From positions 51,350,854-51,414,853 of the forward strand of contig NC_061805.1 of NCBI RefSeq assembly GCF_021462225.1: 64,000 nucleotides of DNA, in the 5' to 3' direction. Position numbers and translations under genes: made by a program. Positions 1-19,315 of this stretch are shown here, piece by piece. The notes below the pieces were generated by a model. It did no database searches. It saw nothing but the letters and a program-made list of their open reading frames with translations, and was not told the DNA's origin. The number at the start of each line of letters is the position of its first letter. Position 1 is the stretch's first letter. This stretch comes from Girardinichthys multiradiatus. Taxonomy: Eukaryota > Chordata > Actinopteri > Cyprinodontiformes > Goodeidae.

Positions 1-999
1 GCTGTCTGTAAGTGAAGACCTGTTGACCCACAGACATTAAATGCTGGTTCTGTGTCTACAAGCTGATTTTTTATGTCAATGAGCAACAACAAAGACAGAA
101 AACAGGTAAAACGTTTCTAAAAACTGGTTTATTATAAGAGAAAACCATCAGTAAATTACCTTCCAATAAAACATCCAAATATTTTTTATTTGAAGATTAT
201 GTTGCTGTGTAATAAAAATATTGCAGAAACACCAAGAAAAGTAGACAAACTGAAGTTATTTTAGGTTCAGTGTCAAGGCTGGTGTGGTGGAGGACCCCAG
301 AATGCAGACGAGCAGGAAGCATCACAAACAAAGATTTAATAAATGAAACTCTCTCCAGCAGCTGGTGGCAAAAACAGGCAAGACAGGCTTGGCATGACCA
401 GAGTGAATGTTTCCGCGAGGAGTAAACAGAACGACTGTGCCTATATGAACTGAGAAGACTGATCACATGATGCAGGTGGACCGAATGAAGCTGATTGCTA
501 TGGTTGACAGAGGCATGGAGAACCAAAACGTAGCTGGGCAAAACAGAAATCCAAAGATACAAAACTAATTGGGAAAACGTCACGTAAAGAACTTGAACAA
601 TACTAAGAAACTAAAGCACAGCCAGGAAAACAGCAGTAAGATCCAAAAATGTAAACTGGAAATAAGAATAACTGAAACCCAAACAAAAATCAAAACACCC
701 CCAAATCATGACATTCTAAATGACTCCAGAAGTTTCCATGTTGGTGGAAATACTTTTCATTCAGAGCTAAAATTAAAAGAATGTGTATTTATGTATAACT
801 GTAACATATACAGTGTTTCTACTGGGTTTCTAATACTACTGCCTCTAGTATAAAAAAGTACTGTGATAAAATATGAGATCTGAATACGTGTTAAAATTAC
901 TTTCATCATTAAAAGGTAAAAAAAATGTATTAAACAGAAAGAAACATTCAACAATTTCTATAAATTATTTCATTGAGGTATTTATGAAGTTTAAACAAT

Positions 1000-1340
1000 C
1001 CATAATTTGCAACTTTTATTGAAAAGTTTCTGCAAAGCTTTGGTATTTAGGAACTTCTGGGCTGTGCTGGACAGCTTCTGGGTCCAATCCAGACTGATGG
1101 AGAAATATTCTGTGGATTGATGAGGCCAAAGAGGAACTTTCTGGAAGGTCTGCATCCTGTCACATCTGAAGTAACACAGCATTTCTGAAAAAGAAAGTCA
1201 CACCAACAGTCAAACAGGGTGGTGGCAGTATGATGGTCTGGGGATAATGTGCTGCTCCAGGATCTGGACAACTTTCCACAATTAATAGAACCATGAATTC
1301 TGCTCTCCTGATGGAGAAAGTCCAGCTATCAGTTTACGAG
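1000..1340 (+). pseudogene. Degraded Tc1-like transposase fragment
   Basis: In one frame at about 1096-1140 the sequence reads WRNILWIDEAKEELSG, the Tc1 block around the first catalytic Asp. A later frame reads VKQGGGSMMVWG (about 1210-1245), the next conserved Tc1 block. Frame changes and stops separate them, and no inverted repeats are visible. It is a dead fragment. Confidence 0.6.
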
Positions 1341-1344
1341 ATTA

Positions 1345-4300
1345 AACTCAATTTTAATTTGGTTTCACAGCAGGAAGATGAGGCATATCCCACCAGCAAA
1401 GCAAAGTAAGATTATGATTTTGGAGTGACCTAGTCAAAGTCTGAACTGAAATCCAAGTTCATGCTGGGAAACCCTGCAGTGTGTCCGAATTAAAACTATT
1501 CAACAGGTTGGTTGGTTAGCTTTGTTCCCTTAGGAAGTAAAATTATAAAACTGCTTTTTAGTTTCACTCAAACCATCTTTTTTTAATATTAAAATTTGTT
1601 TTATGATTTTAGATTTTAAAGTCTGACAAAAGAGAAGAAATTTGTTAGGAGGTAAATACTTTCCCAGCGCTCTGTCAGTAAGCAGTTATGAGGTTAAGTA
1701 ATGTCTCACCACTGCCCGACCCACTGGATCATCTGAAGCTTTAATCAACACCACAGACCATCTTTAATCTCACCTCCTGCTGAATGTGGTCCGTTAGGTC
1801 CCAGAGAAGCTTCCTGGGCTGATGTTTACCTCCATCACTGAAGATCATGGAGAAGATGAGTGATACCTGGAACAACGTTATCCCACCAATCTTTGAGCTA
1901 AAAGTGGGAAAATGGAACCACAGGGTGGACCGACCCATCTCCACACACAGTATCTAATGCAGCAGCTAGCTTTCAGATGTGTGGAAATGATGCTGATTCA
2001 GTCTGGTATTATAACACTGGAGAGGTTTGTGTCATGATGGAAAGAAAAGGTCTGTGACAGTGAAGTGATGGATTAAATGAAATCACGTGCAGAAGGATGA
2101 GGAGATATTTTACCACCAATCAGGACGTTTTACCTGCTTCCTGCAGGAGAAATATTCAACATGAATTCAAAGCTCCAGGAATCCGTGTTGTCTTGGGAGT
2201 TGATAAGGTTTCTGAAGTACAGCGATGTTTTTGGAGTCCTGAGTGAAGCCTGCGCTTCTATTCCTCCAGAGGTCCTTCAGTAACTGACTCTGTTGTTGTC
2301 TAGCATTAGGAACACGCTGAGTACCTGAGGAAATGACATTTATTCATAAACATATGGATCAGAACAATCCTGACACTAGTTATAATTTTCTTGTTGATGT
2401 GGTGGATCAAGCTGGACCGATCCATCTGGAAATGGGCTGAACTTATTCAGCCATACCGACCACTCAGACACTAGAGCCATATTCACCCAATCACACCTAC
2501 ATTCATACACTGATACACAGATCGATAGGCAACATGAAGATAAGTGCCGTGCCCAGGGGCAGGCAGGAGGAAGCTGGAATAGAACCCACAACCTTCAGAC
2601 TGCGAGACAACTACTCTTCCCACCTCTAATCTGGCTCTGACCTTCTTATCCAGGACTGCTGAACATCACATGGGAAACTGTGGAGAAGCAGGATGAGGGA
2701 GCAGATGGTGATGAAGAGTTTAGGAATTGGCCTCCTACCGAGACAAAGCCAGCGTCCATCAAACACTGTGAGGAACCGACCTGAAAACTGCACCACATTG
2801 AGTTCTGGTTCCTGGTTCTCCTGTTTTTGGATCCTTTTATAGATTCTTGGTTCAGGTAAAAGTGCAGACCCAAATCGAACCGCCACCTGCTGGCTGGTTT
2901 TAGGACTACACATCCTATTTATTGTGACTGGAGTTCCTTTAAATTATGTCTGAAGTTTCTGAGACCCAGAGAAGAAAAATCCTGTGATAATCAGATTAAA
3001 ATCAGCAACAACACGGTGAAAGCAGCTCTACTCGTATTACTGTTGCTTTACTGATGTTTTAGTTTTATTTGTACTTATTTTGTGCTTTATTTTTATTTAT
3101 ATGTATTCAGGTTTTATCTACATCTAGTAACATGCTTTAGGTAAGCAGGTGTATTCTGGTTAAAGTTCTGTTTCGCTGTGATCTCCAGGAGCAAATCTAT
3201 TTCCATGTTGACTCTTTTCTTTAGCTATGCACATGTAGTTTCAAACTGTCAGATAGCCACATTTTAATAATAATAATTTCTCAGCCTTTTAAAGGTTAAT
3301 ATCCCGTCAATAAGGCTTAATAATTAGACCATCAGAGTGTTTATTGGGTCATAAGGGATTTTCTATCTGAAATCAAGCCCCTCTGATGGATTTTAGGCTC
3401 TATTAGAACCTGAATAGAACATCTCCATCTGGAACTACTTGATTGTTCTCCATCTACTCTACATTGAGGTTAACACATCATATAAATTACTGTCTCCACA
3501 CTGGCTGGTTGGCACCTTCTGACCTCTCCATGTGACCCGGTCGGCTGCTGTTCTACGGTTCTTCCTGTGTAGCATGGTGAATATCAGAATCAACCCTGGT
3601 TTCAACAAATGAACTGGCTTCCTGAAACAGTAGTTGGATGTCTTCATGTCCAGCAGGTGGAGCTGTAACAGCAGATGCTAACACTTGGTTCTGTTGTGGC
3701 TGAACCTGGTTCTGAACCTGGTTCTGAACCTATTTAATTGAGCTTATGCGATGGAAACATGTGGAGTAACAGCTCTAAAGAGACAGGCTTAGATGATCAT
3801 CATCCAGTCGTGAGGAAGATGAAGACCTGCTGGAAGGAGCAGCGAACAGCTCAGAAGATGACGTCTTTATTGTCCCAATAGAACCATGAACTAAGAAACC
3901 GGAGCAAGTTCTGGATGTTTTCATGCAGCTTTAGCTACAGACTCATTCAATAAATTAGGATATTAATAAATATTGATTGCAGTAAGTCAGTTCACCCATT
4001 ATATAGATTAATTACAACCAGACTGGTGTTTTCAAGCCTTTATTTCTGTTAATTATGATTTTCCAGCCAATAAAAACTCAACATTTGGGATTAGAATATT
4101 ACATCAGACCAATAAAATAACATTTTATGCAGACATAGATGCTTAATAAGAAGTGTGTTTAATACCTGTGTAAAATTCATTTTCTAAAAGTGCTTTTAAT
4201 CTGACCAACGAGCCTCATCAGAATGCAGGTTTATTGAATATAATTTTTAACAGGTTCCCTCCTGCTGGTTTCCAGCTGATGGTTTATCTGTGTCCAGTTA

Positions 4301-6920
4301 AAGAAAATGATTTTAATAAACATATTCGGCATTTTTTGGACAGGAAGTAGCTTAGTTGTTGGTTGGGTTGCATAACTGATTGATTATTGATTGGTTGGTT
4401 TGTTGCTCAGTGGCTTCTTGTCGGTTTAAGTGTTTATTTGTAGGTTTGTTTCATTCTGGGTTGGTTTTATTGGTGAGCTCGATGATTTTCCTGGTCTTCT
4501 CCTGTAAAACAGAAAAATCTCCAGCCAAGCAGAAGCCATCAAATATTTTCAACACATGGATAAAAAAAGGCTCTGTTCTGATATTAAACTCTTTGTGACG
4601 GTTTATTGCAGTGAAACTCACACTTAATCCTATAAAATACTAAAAGCTGGACTTTAATTAGAACAACGTAAATATGCAGCAATTAACATAGGGTGAGATG
4701 CAATAAATAGATGTTCAGAAATGATCAGAACCTAAAACACTGCAGATGTTCAGATGGAAACGTTTACACATATTTCTGCCAGTGATTCTGTTATGTTTTA
4801 TGAATAGTGTGTCAGTTTTACTTCCTAACAGAGAACTGGCCACAGACGTGAAGTCATTTCTGTTCCTCATTAATCTGCAAACATTTTAGAAAGAGGCCTC
4901 TATACTTGACTAACGTCTCTGAGAAAAGCCTCAAATCTACGAAGCCTTTAAAGAAAACGAAATCAAAATAAAAGGTAGAAATTTCTCCTTCAGAATCAGA
5001 ACCACAGACCTTTAACAGAACTCTGGTCAACCAGCCAGTTTCTCCTCAACGTCCCGAGATCATAATTAAAAGCTAGAGGTGATTGAACCTTCACAGCTTC
5101 CCTCCACATATCTGCTCAGGTCTCAGAATCATTTAAACCTCTTTTAAAAACTCATCAGCATCTGACTCAATACAACATCAATGTTATATCCCCCCCTTGT
5201 GGTTAGTTTGGGTATAATCACATCCAGCACTGATTACTGATGTGGGACACCTGAACACCTGGTAAGGTTCTAAACCCAGACCTTCATCTGAGGTGTCTCT
5301 GCTCTCTTCCTCAGGTATGCTGCTGCCTTCTGCTTCATATATTATTGTGAAATACAACACTTTCATATTCATCCTCCACTCATTCACATCTCTGATTTCA
5401 CTGACTTCACATTTTATATTTCACACCTTGATTTCTAACCTTAGTTTGTGATAAATGCATGCATTTAACACAAACATGCATCTCTAGATTCACTGTTCTG
5501 TCTGCCTCAACAGTGCAACTTTATTTTCTTACCAACATTAACATTTCACCTAAACTAGTCATAATTCTCTAATTGGTAAAGAAACATTTTGTAATGGTGG
5601 CCAGTATCAGCAATTAGAAAATTAATCTCTGAAAATTATAGAACACGATATTCACAGAGCAGATCTGCTGGTTACTGATTTTTATACAAACATATGCAGA
5701 CATTAAAGAGCAGAAATAATTACTAACCTGAACTCACAGCCCTGGAGACTTTCTCCTTCACAGCAGTGTTGGTGTTGCCAGCTGACAGTTACTGAAAGGT
5801 CCGGTGACACCAGTAGAACTTATCTATCTCAAACCAAAGTTGAAGGGACCTTCCAGGAATCCTTGTTGGATCCAGTTATCCTCGGGTGACCCCCACCAAA
5901 CCCATTTACCCACCTCTGTGACCTCCATAGACTCTTCATGGACTTCACCTTCTGTGCCTTTTCGGGCCGATCTTTGGGCCTCCTACCTGAACCGGACCCG
6001 AGCCACACACGTGAACCCTTGTTTCTGGACCCATCGCCTGCTTATATTCTGAGTATCTGCTCATGGACTCTACACTGTTAGGCAGTTTAAACAAATATTG
6101 CTTGTAGACAGAATTACTATCTGCAGATTTCAACAAATTCACGGCTAATAGATGCATCTTAACTAAGTGGTCAGAACGTTTAATCAACAAGTTAATAAAA
6201 GTTTTCTTAGTTCTGAAATTTTAATGACTTTAGCCATTAAATCAGAGTTTATATAGCAGACTGAAGCATAAGTAGTTATAATTCTAGTTATTCATCTCAT
6301 GCACAGGAGGTCAGAGGACTCATTTATTCTTTAAAAGCTGCAGAGAGTAATGAATAAATCTAAACCTGAATGTTTCAACTGTTTTTATTCAACTCAGAGT
6401 ATTTATGAGTTTCAGGTCAGTCCTGCATTCATGCACTGATGCAACCAGAAGGAGACGCTTGAAGGTTGGAGCCTCACAAAACATCTTCGTCATCAGCTGG
6501 AGGTGGCTCTGGAAGAACTCATGATGGAGTGAGGACAGAAGATGCTGTAGAAGTTCAGTGGAATATTAAATATTAGTGAGGCTTCAGGTGTGATTAACAG
6601 CAGGCCTCCTTCCACTAATATTCCACTATCAGTAAAATGTTACAACATCTGTGTAAATATTATTATGGTTACTGTTATTATCTGGGGCAGCAGTTTATCT
6701 GGACCAGATTGGAGATAAAATGTAGAACTGCTGATTTTTGAATAATGATTTACTCTTTTATCTACCAAACCAGACTTACTGGAAGAACTCTTAGCACCTC
6801 CTCCATCCAGAAACATGTGGTTTGCTATGAAGCTTCTCAACTTATAGCTTGAACTAAAAACTAAGAGAATATGAAGAAGCCTAGTTCATTCTCAGCATAC
6901 AAAACACAAACGTTATCTAG
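1345..6920. other. Intergenic, no supported gene
   Basis: Apart from the repeat fragment near 2.5 kb, I see only short open frames below 100 codons without splice context or recognisable motifs. The first kilobase of the window is similar. Nothing here is called as a gene. Confidence 0.6.
2440..2640. repeat. Dispersed fish repeat fragment
   Basis: The stretch with CATTCATACACTGATACACAG, then TGCCCAGGGGCAGGCAGGAGG and AGAACCCACAACCTTCAGACTGC, resembles a dispersed fish repeat that ends in this 'holds no valid start, two clusters of short boxes' fashion. I recognise it by pattern only and cannot give its class. Confidence 0.35.
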
Positions 6921-6924
6921 ACAG

Positions 6925-7195
6925 ACAAACAGCACCCTGAAGATCAAGGAACCCAACAGAGAGGTCAAGGAGGAGAAAGTGTTTCCGTTTAAAGCAGGGT
7001 GAGGTTCTACAGCAACATCCCAAGCTTTGGACATCTCAGAGTTCTGTTCATCTGAACATGGAGAGAGGACGGGTCACCTGCAGACCTACCAAGACATGGA
7101 GGTCCACCTCGACAGACAGGCTGGGCAGAGATATTAATCAGAGAAGCAACCAAGACATCCAAGGTGACTCTGGAGGAGCAAGAAAACAACAGCAA
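6925..7195 (+). pseudogene. Degraded Tc1-like transposase, N-terminal DNA-binding part
   Basis: The text CAGCACCCTGAAGATCAAGG, the phrase ACATCTCAGAGTTCTGTTC and TACCAAGACATGGAGGTCCACC, followed by GGCAGAGATATTAATCAGAGAAG, match the order of the paired-like domain and the PRxGRPxK linker of fish Tc1 elements as I know them. Stops and frame changes are present. The catalytic part is missing. Confidence 0.5.
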
Positions 7196-8076
7196 CCCGA
7201 GACTTCATATTTATGCATGAGACACAAACGAAACCTTAGAACATTATCTCTATAAATTCAGTTAGTTTTCGTCTTTTTGCAAAGTCTCATTTTTATTTTT
7301 TATCTCAGTTAATGAAAATGTTTTTTTTACTTCTAGGTTTGGTTATTTCGTTAGTTTTCATTAAGGATAATCTCACTGCTGAGTAGAGAATCTGTTAGGA
7401 GGAATAATGGATGTTTTTTCTGTATTTGTTTGATTGTTTTTAGCATTATTTTAGTTGTATGATTTTTATTGTTGCTTCACCATAATTTAAAAATGAGCCA
7501 CACCTGTCTGGATGGAACAACCAATCAGAACGCAGCTCTAGGTTTTTAAAGTACACAGCAGAGGGGGAGAGGAGCCCTCCTCCGCGAAGGCGCGGATGAC
7601 GACCAGCATAAGAGAATTGAGACCTCAGAACCAGGCCCAGAACCAGGATCAAGGAGGGTCTGTAGGAAGCGCTGAAAGAAATCCAGCAGCAGAAGAAGAG
7701 CAGCAGCAGTCGAGACCTCAGGAAGTGGGCCGAGCCCTAAAGTCTAATCTTTGATCTGGGTTTTAGTTGTTTCATATTTCTTAGCTGGAATTTGGATATT
7801 TTTTTTTTTTTACAACTTTTTGTTTCTGGGATTTAGTTGATTTTCATTTAGTTTTTATTGTAATAAACTTTTCAGCCATTTTTAAACCTGATTATCGTCT
7901 TCCTTAGTTGCCATGTTGGCCGTCTTCACCCGGTTCTGATGAAGTTTAAAACATCATTACAGTTTTAAATTGTTTGAATCTCCCCTTTAACCAGATAATA
8001 GCAAACATGTAGAATAAATTCATTCATGAAACTAACCAAGAGCTCAAAGGAAGAGGTTGTTCTATGAATCAAACAT

Positions 8077-8082
8077 TTTATT
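8077..8082 (-). promoter_or_regulatory. Polyadenylation signal of the minus-strand actin gene
   Basis: Read on the minus strand this is AATAAA, about 130 nt beyond the actin stop codon. It gives a compact 3' UTR of roughly 150 nt ending near 8060. The motif and spacing are seen directly; use of the signal is inferred. Confidence 0.6.
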
Positions 8083-8211
8083 GGGGTCACAGGGTTCAAC
8101 AACAGCCGTTTCACAGTTTAGTGTCTTAAATTAAGGGTGAAGCTGAGCTGTGGTCGTTTAGTTCTGCAGATGAAATCATGTCTGCTGTCTGGACTCAGGA
8201 AACCGAGCTGC

Positions 8212-11646
<3,435 letters not shown>

Positions 11647-12477
11647 TCAGAAATTCATCATTTTATCTTCCAGGAAACTTCAGATTCTTACTGAAGTTCA
11701 ATAATTTCAAACAAATTAGAGAATCAGAATATGTAACACATTTTTATATCAACACTGTTTCATCTTTAGCTTTAACATAAAATAATGTCCTGCAAAACCT
11801 TATAAAGGCTTGGATGCTTAAAAACAAAATATGAGCTCTGTGTTTCATCAAATAATAATAATAAAGAGGAATAACCCAGATATGACAATGTTTTACACAC
11901 CTGTCCACCTCTAGGCTCACTGTGTCACCTTTTACCATCTAATACCTTCTTTTAGTTCCATCCTACCAGATATTTATTATTAGTAGTAATATTTAGTTCA
12001 TTTGCAATCTGATTTAAGGTTTCATTGTTAAACTGAGCTCCTGCAAAAACATTTCCTTTGTTCTGTGTCTCTGGTACCAGCTGGGTGTCGGCAGAAACAA
12101 GCAGCACCACGGTTGAAGCAAAGAGTCACTTTAAACACTTTAAAAGACACTGATAGAAAAACGCTTGAAATTTTATAGGGCAGTCCGTCTTTTCTTGTAA
12201 AGCAGATCTATTCTGATCCAAGTCATAAATAACTATATCTTTGCATTATTTTTGTGTTTTAAACATCATGTATAGTGATTACCGTAGAGACCAGGAAGAA
12301 GCTTTATTAGCGCAGCTCTTTGAGAAAATAATGCTAAACATGATATTTATGTCACTGAGGGGACAGAATAAAACATTTAAGAAAAACTCACTGATAGACC
12401 TGCAGGGGGCGCAAGATGATCTCTATGGTTTTATTCAATTCTGTTCAAACTGGTTTTAATGTTGAGTCACGTGGACA

Positions 12478-12605
12478 CCAACACACACACACACACACAC
12501 ACACACCAACACACACACACACACACACACCAACACACACACACACACCAACACACACACACACACACACCAACACACACACACGCACGCACGCACACGC
12601 ACACC

Positions 12606-12651
<46 letters not shown>

Positions 12652-12741
12652 CACCAACACACACACACACACACACACGCACGCACGCACGCACACACAC
12701 ACCAACACACACACAATAATAATAATAATAATAATAATAAT
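12478..12741. repeat. Compound (CA)n / (CACG)n / (AAT)n microsatellite
   Basis: About 235 bases of CA repeats are broken by regular CCAA and GCACGC interruptions, followed by (AAT)n at 12714-12741. It lies in the long first intron of the minus-strand actin. Open frames across it encode only Thr-His or Cys-Val runs and are not genes. Confidence 0.97.
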
Positions 12742-13101
12742 ATTGAAAATGATAAGTCAGTTGTTTCTCATATTTAGAATTTTTCTGCACATCCCAGAGG
12801 TCCGAATCACAGTAACAGGGTTCTATTGTTACCTGGACATGGCAGGACGACCTGAACTGAAATCTTATTAGTTATATTAAATCATATCAAAAACCACCAT
12901 GTTTTCATTTTGATGTTTAATGTTTTTTAATTGAAATAAAAGATGAAACATAGAAAGAGTAAATATGCAGTAAAGATGAACTATTTTCATGCACATTTAA
13001 TAAAAAATATTCCCATCAGTTAGCTGCTTTAGGACCTATTTTAAACTAAATTAATTTGATTGTTAATATTAATAGGAACATAAAGGGAACGTGTATCCTA
13101 C

Positions 13102-13304
13102 CTGCTGCAGGTGAGCTTTTGGTGGCCTGTCAGTGAAGTCTCACAGATGTTTCACTTCCACCTGTCTTTATGTAATCTGGTGACTTTCAGCTGCAAACGG
13201 AAACCCTGAAGAGGCCGGGCAGCTCAGTGATGCTGCTGCTACACTACTAGTGATAATGCATTATTGTTTGCTACATTAGTGTGGTTTGGTAAAACCAAAT
13301 ATGG
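13102..13304 (-). promoter_or_regulatory. Probable promoter and non-coding first exon of minus-strand actin, with CArG box
   Basis: CCAAATATGG at 13295-13304 is a perfect CC(A/T)6GG CArG box, the binding site of serum response factor and a hallmark of actin promoters. A TATA-like TACATAAAG lies at 13174-13166 on the minus strand. About 60 nt further on, GCAG|GTAGGATAC gives a plausible splice donor after 13102. This would make a non-coding exon of about 40 nt ending there, spliced to the acceptor just before the ATG at 11628. The motifs are seen; the exon and start site are inferred. Confidence 0.45.
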
Positions 13305-13884
13305 GCATCAGCAGCAGGGGAGGGACATTTAGCAGATATAGACAATGATGCCAACTAGACTTCAACCTCTGGACAGCTGCAGCTCAGGCAGGAGATAAAT
13401 GAACAGCTGCTGATTTGTAGGAATTCAATCCTGAGATAAGACAATCAGAGTGTCTCCGTTTCATAATGTCTATTAAAAAGGACCGTTTAATGCAGTTGAC
13501 GCAGTTATAAACATTTAAAGACAGAACCGATGTGTTGATAAATGATCTCTTGTTTACCAGAAATGCTGAAATATCACTAGGCTACACGTCATCGGGTCAG
13601 AAATCACCTCACAGAAACTGTGACTGACTTATCTGACAATCTGGGATTACTATCATTAAGTCTGTGCTGCGTCAGGAAATCATCTCTTACATGTGAGATT
13701 ATGCAACCTGAAAAACCATGTAACACTAAGATTAGTCCCAGATGGACGCCATATTGGAAAGATATTAGAAGTTATAGCAACTATTAGATACATTCATATA
13801 TTTGGCATCTGGTATAGTTTTTTATTTACCCCCATTTACTCTGATGCCTCTTGATGAAATGCAACCCATTGCCTTCACCGGTGA

Positions 13885-13955
13885 CCTAATCAAGGTTCAC
13901 CTTCCAGCAGGACAATGACTCTGAACATACAGCCAGAAATAAAAATGTACACCAA
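13885..13955 (+). pseudogene. Short Tc1-like transposase fragment
   Basis: One frame reads FTFQQDNDSEHTARN, the Tc1 block around the second catalytic Asp (QQDNDPKHTA in live elements). Only this block is recognisable. It lies in the intergenic space between the two actin genes. Confidence 0.5.
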
Positions 13956-14279
13956 ACCTTTCAGATGATTGAAAATACATAAAATACTGTTTAGATAAAG
14001 TAGTACTTTGTGGTTGTTTGCGTGGACCTGAAAGGTGTCTTATTTGGCTCCACAGTTTTACTGCAGCATATCAAGCTGATTGTGATGAATGTAAAAATAA
14101 TCCATCATATTTTGATAATTAACCATGCTGTATGAATCCATACTACTTATTATAACATCAGGATGTTATTGTTTTTACAAAATGATACCAGGCCTTGGAT
14201 GCAGTTACAAACACTGAACAGCAGGAGGAACGCTGTGGTCCAGCAGAGACAAAAAACTGAACAAAGGTCGTTTTTTATC

Positions 14280-14323
14280 CACTCGCCTACAGGAAGTTAG
14301 AGCTTGTGGCCCACCTTCAACAG
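14280..14323 (+). promoter_or_regulatory. Candidate non-coding first exon end of plus-strand actin
   Basis: The sequence reads CAACAG|GTAAGTG with the donor GT at 14324-14325, a near-consensus site. It lies 730 bases before the TTTCAG acceptor that precedes the ATG of the plus-strand actin by two bases. This mirrors the layout of the opposite-strand gene, where TTTCAG also stands two bases before the ATG. I see no convincing TATA box or perfect CArG box immediately upstream, so the exon's 5' end is unknown. Confidence 0.3.
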
Positions 14324-14762
14324 GTAAGTGTCGGAATGAGTCTTCTTTTGTTTTTCTTCTGTTTTAACAGCTGAACCGAGGATTCTGTTAATGAACGCCC
14401 TTAACTGGATCCACTGTGGGATAAATAATGTGTTTCTTGTTAAATGGAGGTTCTGAACCCCACTCTGATATGTGAAGGAATGATTTTTGCTTTTGGTAAT
14501 GAACTAACCGTTCAAGATGCATCCTCCCTCTGGTCCACTGATGTGTGTGAGTAGGTACCAGCACCACTATGGCCCCAAACAGGATCAATGGGTAAAGAAA
14601 GTGGAAAGATTTTCTCATGAACCTTTTTTTTCCATCAACCTCATTTATAAACTCTGAGTCCAGATTAACTCCATTATTTACCCAGCAGAGGGAAACAGAC
14701 CATGAATTCATGTTAAGGACTCATAGCCTTTGTTGGTGCAACTTAAAATGTTGTTATTGCAC

Positions 14763-14764
<2 letters not shown>

Positions 14765-14800
<36 letters not shown>
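14765..14800. repeat. (CA)n microsatellite
   Basis: A simple CA run of about 36 bases in the proposed first intron of the plus-strand actin gene. Confidence 0.95.
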
Positions 14801-14802
<2 letters not shown>

Positions 14803-15056
14803 TCATGCTCTGGAACTGCAGCTGCTGTGACCACTATGCACCCCCTGTTGTTGCTGTCTGTCAAACTCGATCCATTTTTCTTAATTAACCAAGCTGCCCT
14901 GATGCCCCTGGACACATCCCATCAGATATGGGAGACCCCCCCAGAGGAACAGTTTATCTGGATCCTACAAGAAGTAGAGCATTACAGTGATGTGAGAGAG
15001 ATGTCAGGGTTTAAATCCTACACTTTTTGTCCTTAATGCAACATTTGGTTTCAGAA

Positions 15057-19315
<4,259 letters not shown>

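Noticed and set aside
12416..12871. Open frames of Thr-His and Cys-Val repeats
   Set aside because: They are translations of the CA microsatellite.
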